Source of the DNA: Lachnospiraceae bacterium
Lineage (GTDB): Bacteria > Bacillota > Clostridia > Lachnospirales > Lachnospiraceae
NCBI GenBank assembly: GCA_900199595.1
Contig: FZRB01000003.1
Span: forward strand, 124,001 to 188,000
Reading direction: 5' to 3'
DNA length: 64,000 nt
Positions 18,097 to 28,836 of this stretch are shown here, piece by piece. The notes beneath the pieces were generated by a model. That model was not told where the DNA came from. It saw nothing but the letters and a program-made list of their open reading frames with translations, and ran no database searches. A program made the position numbers and the translations under genes. How positions within the stretch are numbered: the stretch's first letter is position 1; the number at the start of each line of letters is the position of its first letter.

Positions 18097-18097
18097 A

Positions 18098-18703
18098 TTA
18101 TAGTGCTGCCTTGAATGCAGCAAGCAGATCACTATATTCTTCGTAAGCAGGAAGCTCAGGATAATCTTTCTTTATCTGCTCGGTGGAGCGGAAGAGAAAG
18201 CCTGCCTTGCTTGCCTGAATCATTGCAAGATCATTGAAGCTGTCGCCGGTTGCGATAGTATCAAAGCCGCAGCTCTGAAGAGCTTTTACAGTAGTAAGCT
18301 TTGACTTCTCGCATCTCATTTTAAAGCCGATGATCTTTCCGTCCTCAGCTACCTCGAGACTGTTACAGAAAAGAGTAGGCATACCAAGCTTCTTCATAAG
18401 AGGCTTAGCAAACTGCTCAAAGGTATCACTTATAATAATAGTCTGAGTTACATCACGGAGCTCATCAAGGAATTCCTTTGCGCCCGGAAGCGGATCTATC
18501 TTAGCAATAGTATCCTGAATCTCTTTAAGTCCGAGACCGTGCTCGTTCAGTATACCTATTCTCCAGTTCATCAGTTTATCATAATCGGGTTCATCTCTTG
18601 TTGTTTTCCTGAGTTCAGGAATTCCGCTTGCTTCAGAAAAAGCAATCCATATTTCCGGAACAAGAACTCCCTCAAGATCAAGACATGCAACATTCATTCC
18701 CAT
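18098..18703 (-). CDS. thrH: Bifunctional phosphoserine phosphatase/homoserine phosphotransferase (ThrH family)
   Basis: HAD-superfamily enzyme. The N-terminus CLDLEGVLVPEIWIAF is the ThrH signature with motif I as DxE (D9, E11) instead of the usual DxD. Motif II is IIISDTFEQF, and motif III/IV is ATGDSFNDLAMI. Known ThrH proteins dephosphorylate phosphoserine and can pass the phosphate to homoserine, linking serine and threonine synthesis. The 201-residue length fits. The first ATG (18703) follows GGAGGA with 7-nt spacing and is preferred to the Met two codons later. It is a single minus-strand gene convergent with radA. Confidence 0.92.
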   Translation of the reverse strand: MGMNVACLDLEGVLVPEIWIAFSEASGIPELRKTTRDEPDYDKLMNWRIGILNEHGLGLKEIQDTIAKIDPLPGAKEFLDELRDVTQTIIISDTFEQFAKPLMKKLGMPTLFCNSLEVAEDGKIIGFKMRCEKSKLTTVKALQSCGFDTIATGDSFNDLAMIQASKAGFLFRSTEQIKKDYPELPAYEEYSDLLAAFKAAL

Positions 18704-18774
18704 TTATTATTCCTCCATATATATCCGTTTAGATGACGCGTTTTTCTTGTGCCATATTGACTTCATCAATATGC

Positions 18775-18870
18775 ATGACTTCTAAAGAAGTCATGGCTGC
18801 ACTTCGTGCAGCACATCCTCGCTTTGCTCGGACTCTGGGAGCCCTCGGTTCTTCGAACCGTATCCCAGAG
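18775..18870. repeat. Three-hairpin compound palindromic element
   Basis: Three consecutive perfect hairpins: ATGACTTC/GAAGTCAT (18775-18794), GCTGCAC/GTGCAGC (18796-18812), and a nested pair CTCTGGGA/TCCCAGAG (18833-18870) enclosing CGGTTC/GAACCG (18846-18860). The block is more GC-rich than the surrounding AT-rich spacer. It lies between the upstream end of one minus-strand gene and the 3' end of another. It looks like a non-autonomous intergenic repeat; no transposase is nearby. The 73-codon frame across it is not convincing. Confidence 0.75.
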
Positions 18871-18956
18871 CTAAAGTATATCAAATATTATTATGATGTC
18901 AAGATTATTTACAGAACTCTTCCCATTGTTTATTTATTGAACTTTTTCTATTGAAA

Positions 18957-20885
18957 TTACTGCAGTTCTTCCCAGTGGGCGTAGAGCTCCAGAAGCTTTT
19001 CCTCCAGCTTTTCCTTCTTCTGGGACAGCTCCATCAGAAGTGAGGCGTTTGTGCCGTTGGCCGGATCGTTCAGCTCTTCGTCTGTTTTTTCTATCTCGGC
19101 CTCTGTTTCTTGTATCTGTTTTTCAGTCTTCTTCAGATCGTTAGCAAGTTTTCGCTGCTTTGCATATTCGGTCTTCTTTGATTCGTAATCAAGCCTTGCA
19201 CTGGATTTGCCTGTTTCAGAAGCAGTTTCTCCGGGACTCGGATTGGAACCATCAGAAGCAGTATTCTGCAGGAAAAACAGTCTGTCTCTGTTTTCTTCAT
19301 AATAACTGTAATTGCCTTTATAATTAGTAAGGACATGATCGCGAAGTTCCAGAATCCTGGTAGCGGTTTTATTGATGAAATATCTGTCGTGACTTACATA
19401 AAAAACAGTTCCGCTGTAGCTTTTTATGGCATCCTCAAGAATTTCCTTTGACGGGATGTCCAGATGATTAGTCGGCTCATCAAGTACAAGGAAATTTGCC
19501 GGAGAGAGCATAAGCTTCGCAAGTGAGAGACGTCCTCTTTCGCCGCCTGACAGGTCAGCTATCTTTTTAAATACGTCCTCACCGGTAAAAAGAAATGCGG
19601 CCAGAGTATTTCTGATTCTGGTGTTATTCATATCCGGGAAAGAATCTGACATTTCCTCAAATATGGTTTTTGAGGTGTCGAGATCATGGTGCTCCTGATC
19701 GAAATATCCGATACGTACTTTGGAACCAAGGGAGATACTGCCGCTGTCCTTTCTGACAAGTCTGTTGATCATCTTAAGTATGGTAGTTTTTCCGGTTCCG
19801 TTGGCGCCTATAAGAGCTACATGCTCGCCTCTTTTGATATCTATATTGATATCAGTAAAGAGAACATTATCATCGTATGCCTTGGAAAGCTTTTCAACCA
19901 GCAGAACATCTTCGCCGGACTCACATACAGGTGTGAGAGTGAGACGCATTTCAGAGTTCACTTCAGTAGGCTTATCAAGTCTGTCTATTTTATCCAGCTT
20001 CTTTTCACGGCTCTCTGCGCGTTTGATCGATTTTTCACGGTTAAACTGCTTCAGCTTGGTAATGACAGCTTCCTCGTGTTGTATTTCAGCCTGCTGTTTT
20101 AAATAAGCATTCATAAGAGCTTTTCGTCTCTTGGATTTTTCCTCGCTGTAATAAGAGTAAGTGCCGTTATATATTTCAGACTTAGCTTGATCTATTTCTA
20201 TTATTTTATTAGAAACCTTATCTATAAAATATCTGTCGTGACTTACAACAATCACTGCACCGGGATAAGAGGAAAGGAATCCTTCTAACCAAACAGTGGA
20301 AGCCATATCCAGATGGTTTGTAGGCTCATCCAGAATGATGATATCCGGATGACTGAGAAGGAGACGTCCGAGGGCAACCCTCATTTTCTGTCCCCCGGAG
20401 AGAGTGGAGATACTGCGGTCATACTCCTCCTTGGAAAAACCAAGTCCCGATATGACACCTGCTATCTCACTTTCATAAGCATATCCGTTTTCTCTGTCAT
20501 AGGTCGTGGATAAACGGTTGTAGGTTTCGAGAGCAGAGTTCAGCTCGCTTCCGGTAAGATGCTGCATTTCGATTTCCAGCTCACGAATCCTCTTTTCCAT
20601 ATCAATAAGGTAGCTCTTAGCTTCCTTCATGGCTTCGTATATGGTGCTGTTTAGTTCAGTATCCTGATTCTGCGAGAGATAACCGAGTCTGATATCCCGG
20701 GATAAGCTTACCATACCTTCATCAGGTTCTTCGATACCAAGGATAATCTTAAGAAGAGTGGACTTGCCGGCTCCGTTTATCCCCACTATGGCACATTTGT
20801 CATTCTTTTCTATATTAAAGCTTACGCCCTTCAGAACAGTATTGTCTGAAAAGCTTTTTGATATATTCTGACATGAAAGAATCAT
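18957..20885 (-). CDS. ABC-F family ATPase (YdiF/Uup-like)
   Basis: Soluble protein with two ABC ATPase domains and no membrane span, the ABC-F arrangement, whose members act at the ribosome. Domain 1 has Walker A GINGAGKST near residue 35 and signature LSGGQKMRVALGRL; domain 2 has GANGTGKTT and LSGGERGRLSLAKL; both have Walker B LDEPTNHLD. The interdomain linker is charged and helical (~240-310). The C-terminal ~100 residues form a Lys/Glu-rich coiled coil. Length (642) resembles YdiF. Some ABC-F proteins protect ribosomes from antibiotics, but nothing here marks this as one. Its ATG follows an AGAGG site. Confidence 0.93.
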   Translation of the reverse strand: MILSCQNISKSFSDNTVLKGVSFNIEKNDKCAIVGINGAGKSTLLKIILGIEEPDEGMVSLSRDIRLGYLSQNQDTELNSTIYEAMKEAKSYLIDMEKRIRELEIEMQHLTGSELNSALETYNRLSTTYDRENGYAYESEIAGVISGLGFSKEEYDRSISTLSGGQKMRVALGRLLLSHPDIIILDEPTNHLDMASTVWLEGFLSSYPGAVIVVSHDRYFIDKVSNKIIEIDQAKSEIYNGTYSYYSEEKSKRRKALMNAYLKQQAEIQHEEAVITKLKQFNREKSIKRAESREKKLDKIDRLDKPTEVNSEMRLTLTPVCESGEDVLLVEKLSKAYDDNVLFTDINIDIKRGEHVALIGANGTGKTTILKMINRLVRKDSGSISLGSKVRIGYFDQEHHDLDTSKTIFEEMSDSFPDMNNTRIRNTLAAFLFTGEDVFKKIADLSGGERGRLSLAKLMLSPANFLVLDEPTNHLDIPSKEILEDAIKSYSGTVFYVSHDRYFINKTATRILELRDHVLTNYKGNYSYYEENRDRLFFLQNTASDGSNPSPGETASETGKSSARLDYESKKTEYAKQRKLANDLKKTEKQIQETEAEIEKTDEELNDPANGTNASLLMELSQKKEKLEEKLLELYAHWEELQ

Positions 20886-20929
20886 GATAAAACCTCTGAG
20901 AAATATAATTGGCTTATAGCACCTATGTC

Positions 20930-20958
20930 ACTATAAAGCATAATCAGAAATAATGCAA
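20930..20958 (-). promoter_or_regulatory. Promoter of the ABC-F gene
   Basis: On the minus strand: TTGCAT (20958-20953), 17-bp spacer, TATAGT (20935-20930), about 45 bp before the ATG. Confidence 0.6.
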
Positions 20959-21023
20959 ATAACATATTTAAAATGATTGAATATGCGACAGGGCTATAAC
21001 CCTATCCGTTTTTACATATGAAC

Positions 21024-21051
21024 TTGAAAAGTAAAATAGAAATGATATAAT
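21024..21051 (+). promoter_or_regulatory. Promoter of the acidic small-protein gene
   Basis: TTGAAA (21024-21029), 16-bp spacer, TATAAT (21046-21051), 39 bp before the ATG at 21091. Confidence 0.7.
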
Positions 21052-21090
21052 TGCACGTAAAAATGCCTGATTATTCAAAGGAGAATATAT

Positions 21091-21546
21091 ATGAATAAGA
21101 AATCAAAAAACAAGAAGGACAATAGGAATGTGGTTGAGTTCCCTCAGCAATCTAAAAGTAAGGCTCTTGATGGAGCTCGTCTGAGAGAAGCATATGATGC
21201 AGAAGAAAAGGATAAAGAAAGAGATATCGATGAAGTATCAGATGGAATAGCTCAGTATATCCTGGATCAGCTGTTCGAGCATTATGGGGAAGACTTCTCT
21301 TATTCAGAGGTTCTGCATGGTATAAATAAAGCATATATTAATGTATTGCTTCAGCTGGTAGAGGACAGTGATTATGATTCGGATGAGTATTTAGCTTTCT
21401 TTTCAGATGAGGCAGAAGAGATAGTAAATAAGTATGTGTCTGAGAATGATTTTTCAGTTGATCCTGTCAGGGCAGCGGGATCATTTTCCCTCGCTTCGTC
21501 CTACATCATGGGAATTATTGATGATGAGGATGATGAGGAGGGATAA
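21091..21546 (+). CDS. Acidic protein of unknown function
   Basis: Soluble 151-residue protein. A basic Lys/Asn-rich N-terminus (KKSKNKKDNRN) precedes a strongly acidic body ending in DDEDDEEG. The middle (~45-115) is predicted helical, with a pattern resembling a small helical bundle. No Cys, signal peptide or membrane span. It has a good AAAGGAG site, its own promoter, and lies divergent from the ABC-F gene and 156 bp before nrdR. I do not recognise a family. Confidence 0.72.
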   Translation: MNKKSKNKKDNRNVVEFPQQSKSKALDGARLREAYDAEEKDKERDIDEVSDGIAQYILDQLFEHYGEDFSYSEVLHGINKAYINVLLQLVEDSDYDSDEYLAFFSDEAEEIVNKYVSENDFSVDPVRAAGSFSLASSYIMGIIDDEDDEEG

Positions 21547-21573
21547 AATATAAAAAACTGCACACAGGACTCT

Positions 21574-21589
21574 CCGCAATATCTAGTGT
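21574..21589. promoter_or_regulatory. Putative NrdR box upstream of nrdR
   Basis: CCGCAATATCTAGTGT matches about 13 of 16 positions of the known NrdR box (acaCwATATwTwGtgt). It lies just before the -35 element of the nrdR promoter. NrdR boxes usually come in pairs; no clear second box is visible, so this is tentative. Confidence 0.45.
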
Positions 21590-21594
21590 TTGGG

Positions 21595-21623
21595 TTGAAA
21601 GCTTACGCAAATTGTGGTACAAT
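21595..21623 (+). promoter_or_regulatory. Promoter of nrdR
   Basis: TTGAAA (21595-21600), 17-bp spacer, TACAAT (21618-21623). The -10 element is part of a small dyad ATTGT-GGT-ACAAT. Confidence 0.65.
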
Positions 21624-21702
21624 GCGAAATGGCTGTTTCGATAGAATCAGTAATGATTTTGAATTCGAAAAAATGAAGAACATTGATTAAGGAGGGGCCT
21701 TC

Positions 21703-22152
21703 ATGAAGTGTCCATATTGTAGTGATGAAAATACAAGAGTTATAGATTCCAGACCGGCAGATGATAATTCTGCTATAAGACGCAGACGTCAGTGTGATGT
21801 ATGTGGAAAGCGTTTTACAACCTATGAAAAGGTTGAGGCTATACCTCTTATGGTTATAAAGAAGGACAAGTCCAGAGAACCCTATGACAGAGAGAAGCTG
21901 ATGCAGGGAATCATCAGAAGCTGTCATAAGAGACCGGTTTCCATGGAAAGAATAGAAACCTGTGTAAACGAGATAGAGTCAGAAATCTATAATATGGAGA
22001 CAAGAGAAGTAGACAGCTCCATAATCGGAAGCATAGTAATGGATAAGATAAAAGATCTGGATGGCGTGGCATATGTAAGATTCGCTTCAGTCTACAGAGA
22101 ATTCAAGGATGTAAACACATTCATGGATGAAATATCCAAGATACTCAACTAA
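21703..22152 (+). CDS. nrdR: Transcriptional repressor NrdR
   Basis: Represses ribonucleotide reductase genes when dATP is plentiful. The N-terminal zinc ribbon has C3, C6, C31 and C34 with the conserved VIDSR segment, followed by the KRFTTYE motif and an ATP-cone domain (~45-140) including [14 protein letters not shown]. Length 149 is typical. The ATG at 21703 follows GGAGGGG. No ribonucleotide reductase gene lies in the window. A candidate NrdR box precedes the promoter, suggesting autoregulation. Confidence 0.97.
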   Translation: MKCPYCSDENTRVIDSRPADDNSAIRRRRQCDVCGKRFTTYEKVEAIPLMVIKKDKSREPYDREKLMQGIIRSCHKRPVSMERIETCVNEIESEIYNMETREVDSSIIGSIVMDKIKDLDGVAYVRFASVYREFKDVNTFMDEISKILN

Positions 22153-22160
22153 TGACAAAG

Positions 22161-22183
22161 AGACCTGCATCCGCAGGTCTTTT
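22161..22183 (+). terminator. Intrinsic terminator after nrdR
   Basis: Perfect 8-bp stem AGACCTGC (22161-22168) with GCAGGTCT (22173-22180), 4-nt loop, then TTT. Confidence 0.85.
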
Positions 22184-22200
22184 CTATATAGGAAAAAAAT

Positions 22201-22815
22201 ATGGATAGAAAAATAATAACTGAAACAGGATATTCAGAAGTTGAAATAAAGAAGTCCCGCTTTCTTGGTACGGCCCATTTTGTCGAGTCTGAAGAACAGG
22301 CAGCCACTATAGTAAACAACATCCGTAAGGAACACTACAGCGCACGCCATGTCTGCTACGCCTATAGCATTGGAGATAAGAATCCCCGACTGAAATTCTC
22401 GGATGATGGAGAACCGGGCGGTACAGCCGGAAAACCAATCCTGGACGTTATCACAAACTCCGGGATAGAAAACATCCTGATAACAGTAGTGCGGTATTTT
22501 GGTGGAACACTTCTGGGTACAGGCGGTTTAGTGAGAGCATACACAGAGTCGGCTTCGGAAGCTGTAAAAGCTGCAAAGGTAAAGAAGGTTGCTCTGTGCT
22601 GTATATATGAGATAAGCCTCGAATATTCAGATTATGACAAGGTTAGATTTATACTTGAGAATAAGGACGGAGTCCTGATGGAAACAGATTATCAGGCGTC
22701 AGTAATAATCACTGCTACGATACCTGAAGAAATATCAGAAGAGGTTCTTCATGAGATAACTGAAAAAACAGCCGGAAGAGCTTCGCTTCGGCTGCTGGAT
22801 AAAAAGGTGATCTGA
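22201..22815 (+). CDS. YigZ/IMPACT family protein
   Basis: Soluble 204-residue protein of the widespread YigZ/YvyE family, related in the N-terminal domain to eukaryotic IMPACT and in the C-terminal domain to ribosomal-factor-like folds. Signature segments SDDGEPGGTAGKP (~61-73) and ITVVRYFGGTLLGTGGL (~92-108) are intact. The biochemical role in bacteria is not settled. The ATG at 22201 is 18 bp past the nrdR terminator, with an AGGAAA site. Confidence 0.92.
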   Translation: MDRKIITETGYSEVEIKKSRFLGTAHFVESEEQAATIVNNIRKEHYSARHVCYAYSIGDKNPRLKFSDDGEPGGTAGKPILDVITNSGIENILITVVRYFGGTLLGTGGLVRAYTESASEAVKAAKVKKVALCCIYEISLEYSDYDKVRFILENKDGVLMETDYQASVIITATIPEEISEEVLHEITEKTAGRASLRLLDKKVI

Positions 22816-22841
22816 TCTAAGAAAATCAGAAACAGGATGTA

Positions 22842-23123
22842 TTATTCCCAGACATGATCTTCTTCAATTACCTGAAAATCCAGATAATCAAAATCAATAG
22901 GCTCCATAAAACAGCTCTTGTCAAAGCGGGTCCTGGCGTGATTTATGAATTCCTTTTTATTGGAATCAAGCCATACAGGTACAGCCAGATCAAACTCGTC
23001 AGCAAGCATTTCAAGAGCCTTGTAAACCTTGTGAGTTCGTGTCATATCATGACCTTCAAGACATATGACACTGTCCTTGATAAGATGATTTTCTTTGATT
23101 ATCTTTCCCCAGATTCTAAACAT
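22842..23123 (-). CDS. Small protein of unknown function
   Basis: 93-residue soluble protein starting MFRIWGKIIKENHLIKDSV, with a central ALEMLADEFDLAVPVWLD segment and an acidic C-terminus. It is convergent with the YigZ-like gene and divergent from the HtrA gene. The start has a clean GGAGG site 5 nt upstream, and the residue composition is protein-like, so it is taken as real over the antisense frame. Function unknown. Confidence 0.72.
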   Translation of the reverse strand: MFRIWGKIIKENHLIKDSVICLEGHDMTRTHKVYKALEMLADEFDLAVPVWLDSNKKEFINHARTRFDKSCFMEPIDFDYLDFQVIEEDHVWE

Positions 23124-23322
23124 GTTACCTCCGTAAACAGCCTGGCTGCTTGGATTTTTTTTATATTTGGTGCGTCAGAATTGCATCAAAACTATTAACG
23201 GTTTTTGTTACAAAATGTTAAAAAATGTACAACAAGTATAACACATTGATGACACAATCGGGTATTATATTTAATGACATAAAGAAAAAACTAAGAATTT
23301 CAAACGAGAGGAAGTGTTCGAA

Positions 23323-25877
<2,555 letters not shown>

Positions 25878-25882
25878 AGGTG

Positions 25883-25911
25883 TTGCATAAAGATACTTTT
25901 TAATATATTAT
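25883..25911 (+). promoter_or_regulatory. Possible yajC promoter
   Basis: TTGCAT (25883-25888), 17-bp spacer, TATTAT (25906-25911), 50 bp before the yajC ATG. Confidence 0.45.
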
Positions 25912-25960
25912 GGCATAGGAAACGGAGTAATCCGTATGTCATGAATGAGAGGAGAAAAAA

Positions 25961-26359
25961 ATGATATCTAGTCTTATGATACTTGCTGAGGCAGGAACTA
26001 CCGGACAGACTCAAAGTGGTGGAATGGGCATTGGCTTTATGATTGCTTACATAGTTATATTTGCCGGTCTTATTTATCTGCTGTTTGTAAAACCCCAGAA
26101 GAAGCAGAATCAGCAGCAGGAAACTATGATGAAGGGACTTAAACCCGGCGACAGCATTATGACTACAAGCGGTTTTTATGGAACTGTTATCGGAATAGAT
26201 GAGGACACAGTTATTGTTGAGTTTGGTAACAACAAGAACTGTCGTATACCTATGCATAAGAAAGCTATAGCAGATGTAGAAAGTGCTGATGCTGTAGAAG
26301 AAGAACCTGAAGAGGTTGAAGAAGAAACTAATTCCAAGCTTGGTAAAAAGAAGAAATAA
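25961..26359 (+). CDS. yajC: Preprotein translocase subunit YajC
   Basis: Small accessory subunit of the Sec translocase. A single membrane span lies at about residues 22-42 (GFMIAYIVIFAGLIYLLFV), followed directly by the family motif KPQKKQNQQQETMMKGLKPGD and SGFYGTVIGIDEDTVIVE. The C-terminal 35 residues are acidic then Lys-rich. Length 132. AGAGGAG precedes the ATG. Position after tgt supports the call; secD/secF do not follow here. Confidence 0.93.
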   Translation: MISSLMILAEAGTTGQTQSGGMGIGFMIAYIVIFAGLIYLLFVKPQKKQNQQQETMMKGLKPGDSIMTTSGFYGTVIGIDEDTVIVEFGNNKNCRIPMHKKAIADVESADAVEEEPEEVEEETNSKLGKKKK

Positions 26360-26362
26360 TTA

Positions 26363-27151
26363 ATGAAGAATACTGTCTACCATTATAAAAGATATATAGC
26401 AGCTGTTCTTGTGGGAATTCTGATACTGTCTCTTGTATCCTGCGGAAATAAAAAGGAAGATTCATATTCATCGCCTAATTTTTCCGAAAAAAAGGATAAG
26501 AAATACTCAGAGGAGATGTCATCTGAAACAGATGCAAGTATCACTGATGCAATCATGAAGGGCGGTATTAAAGCCACTATGTCAGATGCCAGCAGTACCG
26601 ATGCAGTTACGGAAGTGTTACCTGCATCTATTGATGATGCCGGTGAAATGGGAATGTATGAAGGAAATTCATATTATAACACTCTTGCCGGTTTTAAGGT
26701 GACAGTGGATAATGAGACCTGGAAGTTTTACGATGCAGAGGGAGTAGCATCTGTCACAGATTCGACTCCTGATGAAATAAATAATCTCTGGCACGGATAC
26801 CGTTCTCCAAAGGATAAAGAAGTATCCTACGGTGCTATTATTTATAATACTAAGGACGGTTCGAATATTATCATATCCTACGTTAATCCAACAGCATATC
26901 TGATGCCGGATTATAACAGTGAGAGCTTTCTTAAGATGGTTTCTTCAAGATATGAGAATTATTCTCTGACTAAGGTTACATTTCTTAAAAAGAAATATAT
27001 GTGTCTGGATGTAAAGGAAGAAGCGGAGGTAGGAAGAAGAACACAGTTTGCCATTGATAACGATGGTCTGATCGTGCTCATAACCTTTACTCTTCAGGAG
27101 GGTACAAAGCTTGAGGATGCTATCAGGCTTTTTGATCCCATAGAATATTAG
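26363..27151 (+). CDS. Predicted lipoprotein of unknown function
   Basis: 262 residues with an N-terminal signal peptide and lipobox ending LVSC (Cys27), so it is probably anchored to the outer face of the membrane. A Ser/Asp/Thr-rich linker with repeated TDA motifs (~30-90) leads to a globular C-terminal domain (~105-262) with no family I can name. It starts 3 bp after the yajC stop and appears co-transcribed. Function unknown. Confidence 0.82.
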   Translation: MKNTVYHYKRYIAAVLVGILILSLVSCGNKKEDSYSSPNFSEKKDKKYSEEMSSETDASITDAIMKGGIKATMSDASSTDAVTEVLPASIDDAGEMGMYEGNSYYNTLAGFKVTVDNETWKFYDAEGVASVTDSTPDEINNLWHGYRSPKDKEVSYGAIIYNTKDGSNIIISYVNPTAYLMPDYNSESFLKMVSSRYENYSLTKVTFLKKKYMCLDVKEEAEVGRRTQFAIDNDGLIVLITFTLQEGTKLEDAIRLFDPIEY

Positions 27152-27162
27152 TTTTAAATCTA

Positions 27163-27185
27163 TCCCGGAGTCTAAGGCTTCGGGA
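27163..27185 (+). terminator. Weak terminator after the lipoprotein gene
   Basis: 8-bp stem TCCCGGAG (27163-27170) with CTTCGGGA (27178-27185), one G:T wobble and a 7-nt loop. Only a poor T run follows. Confidence 0.5.
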
Positions 27186-27212
27186 TTCCTAAAATAAAAG
27201 GATATTTATGTA

Positions 27213-27926
27213 ATGAAAAATAAAGGGAAGGCAATGAGAAATATGCTCTTTGGAATGCTGGGTGCTGCTATATGTATGGCAGCTATGTGGCTTTCTTCGG
27301 CATGTGGAAAGGATAATGACAGAAATGGTATGATCATGACCAACTGGCCTAAGATGCCAATGATCAGATTTGAAATATCCATTATTCTGATATCCCTCGG
27401 AGTGCCTCTCTTTTATCTCGGTGCAAAGGAAATGGTAAAGGCCATGAGACTTTCCCGGAGGAGAAGAAGCATAAATGATCTCAGGATGGCTAAAATGTTC
27501 GATATGTGCATGCATCTGTCTGTAATAGGACTGCCTCTTGTTCAGGGAGTATTTACTGCTATTGCGATCACATATAAGCTGCTGTTCAATACGAAGCTTA
27601 TGGGTGCAGATATTATTTCGATAGTGGAAAGTCTGTTTTATTACTTTGCTATTCCTGTATTTGCCTATCTCGTATTTTCTCTGGCAGGAACCTCTATATC
27701 ATTTATGTATTTCATAATCAATGACAGAGTAAAGGTAAGCAAGATATGTATTCTCTTTAATCCATTGATTATGTTTGGTATAGGAGAGCTTTTAAAGCTT
27801 ACCAAGCTTTATTATCTGGTTGATTTTGCTGCTGCAATGATACCTTTTGGGTATATGCTTATGCTTGCCGCTGGAATGGTTCATGTGGCAAAGATGCCAG
27901 CAGCACGTCGTCGTAGAGAAATGTAA
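27213..27926 (+). CDS. Polytopic membrane protein of unknown function
   Basis: 237 residues with about six hydrophobic segments (near 10-30, 52-72, 100-125, 135-160, 178-195 and 205-225). A basic RLSRRRRS loop after the second segment and an Arg-rich C-terminus indicate cytoplasmic loops by the positive-inside rule. No transporter or enzyme motif was recognised. The ATG follows AAAAGGA. Confidence 0.75.
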   Translation: MKNKGKAMRNMLFGMLGAAICMAAMWLSSACGKDNDRNGMIMTNWPKMPMIRFEISIILISLGVPLFYLGAKEMVKAMRLSRRRRSINDLRMAKMFDMCMHLSVIGLPLVQGVFTAIAITYKLLFNTKLMGADIISIVESLFYYFAIPVFAYLVFSLAGTSISFMYFIINDRVKVSKICILFNPLIMFGIGELLKLTKLYYLVDFAAAMIPFGYMLMLAAGMVHVAKMPAARRRREM

Positions 27927-27935
27927 GAAAACTAT

Positions 27936-27966
27936 GTCATTCTGAGCGAAGAGAAGAATCTCAGAA
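27936..27966. repeat. Short intergenic repeat-like motif overlapping the xth ribosome binding site
   Basis: Contains TCATTCTGAGCG followed by AAGAATCTC, a combination I recall as a recurring intergenic motif in several bacterial groups. Arms TTCTGAG (27940-27946) and CTCAGAA (27960-27966) pair perfectly and reach the AAAGGA site (27965-27970) of the next gene. Confidence 0.5.
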
Positions 27967-27975
27967 AGGATCTGT

Positions 27976-28731
27976 ATGAAATTAATTTCCTGGAACGTAA
28001 ATGGAATAAGAGCCTGTGTGAATAAAGGCTTTATGGATACATTTAACACTCTTGATGCGGATATTCTCGCTATTCAGGAGAGTAAGATGCAGAAGGATCA
28101 GCTGATCCTTGAGACTCCCGGATATCATCAGTACTGGAATTATGCCAAGAAGAAGGGCTATTCCGGAACAGCGGTCTTTACAAAGAAAGAACCCCTGGGA
28201 GTTACCTATGGAATGGGAATAGAGGAGCATGATCAGGAGGGAAGACTTATCACTCTTGATATGGGAGATTATTACTTCGTGTGCGTCTATGTTCCTAATT
28301 CACAGAATGAGCTTAAAAGACTTGATTACAGAATGAAATGGGAAGATGATTTCAGAAAATATCTGAATGATCTTAAAGCTGAAAAGCCGGTCATTATTTG
28401 TGGCGATCTGAATGTTGCCCATGAAGATATAGATCTGAAGAATCCGTCTGCAAACCATCGTAATGCCGGTTTTACAGATGAGGAAAGAGGTAAGCTGACT
28501 GAGCTTCTTGAAAGCGGTTTTACAGACAGCTTCAGGAAATTATATCCTGATATGACGGACATTTATTCCTGGTGGTCTTATCGATTTAATGCCAGGGAGA
28601 GAAATGCGGGGTGGCGGATAGATTATTTCCTGGTTTCAGATGATATAAAGGATAAGATATCCGAGGCCGGTATTCATACAGATATCTACGGTTCGGATCA
28701 CTGTCCGGTAGAGCTTGATATTGATTTATAA
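27976..28731 (+). CDS. xth: Exodeoxyribonuclease III
   Basis: AP endonuclease and 3'-5' exonuclease of base excision repair. All ExoIII motifs are present: MKLISWNVNGIRA at the N-terminus, the metal-binding IQESKMQ, GYSGTAVFTK, the catalytic GDLNVAHEDIDL, the substrate-contact YSWWSYR and NAGWRIDYFL, and the terminal GSDHCPVELDI with the catalytic His. Length 251. The ribosome binding site AAAGGA lies at the base of a small hairpin. Confidence 0.97.
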   Translation: MKLISWNVNGIRACVNKGFMDTFNTLDADILAIQESKMQKDQLILETPGYHQYWNYAKKKGYSGTAVFTKKEPLGVTYGMGIEEHDQEGRLITLDMGDYYFVCVYVPNSQNELKRLDYRMKWEDDFRKYLNDLKAEKPVIICGDLNVAHEDIDLKNPSANHRNAGFTDEERGKLTELLESGFTDSFRKLYPDMTDIYSWWSYRFNARERNAGWRIDYFLVSDDIKDKISEAGIHTDIYGSDHCPVELDIDL

Positions 28732-28774
28732 AGAAGCACTTATAAGTGATTTAATGGTTTAATTAAAATTTAAC

Positions 28775-28803
28775 TTGATTTATAAAGAAGTCATAAGTAT
28801 AAT
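28775..28803 (+). promoter_or_regulatory. Promoter of the acyl-CoA synthetase gene
   Basis: TTGATT (28775-28780), 17-bp spacer, TATAAT (28798-28803). The transcription start would fall near 28810, within the following palindrome. Confidence 0.75.
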
Positions 28804-28807
28804 AGCG

Positions 28808-28836
28808 CCAGATGTGGTTTTCAAAACCACGTCTGG
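28808..28836. promoter_or_regulatory. 29-bp palindrome at the transcription start (operator or leader hairpin)
   Basis: Arms CCAGATGTGGTTTT (28808-28821) and AAAACCACGTCTGG (28823-28836) pair over 14 bp with one wobble and almost no loop. It overlaps the predicted start of transcription and is not followed by a T run, so it is more like an operator or regulatory hairpin than a terminator. Confidence 0.65.

Noticed and set aside
18733-18954. 73-codon plus-strand frame
   Set aside because: It crosses the three-hairpin element, lacks a ribosome binding site, and its product has no protein-like pattern.
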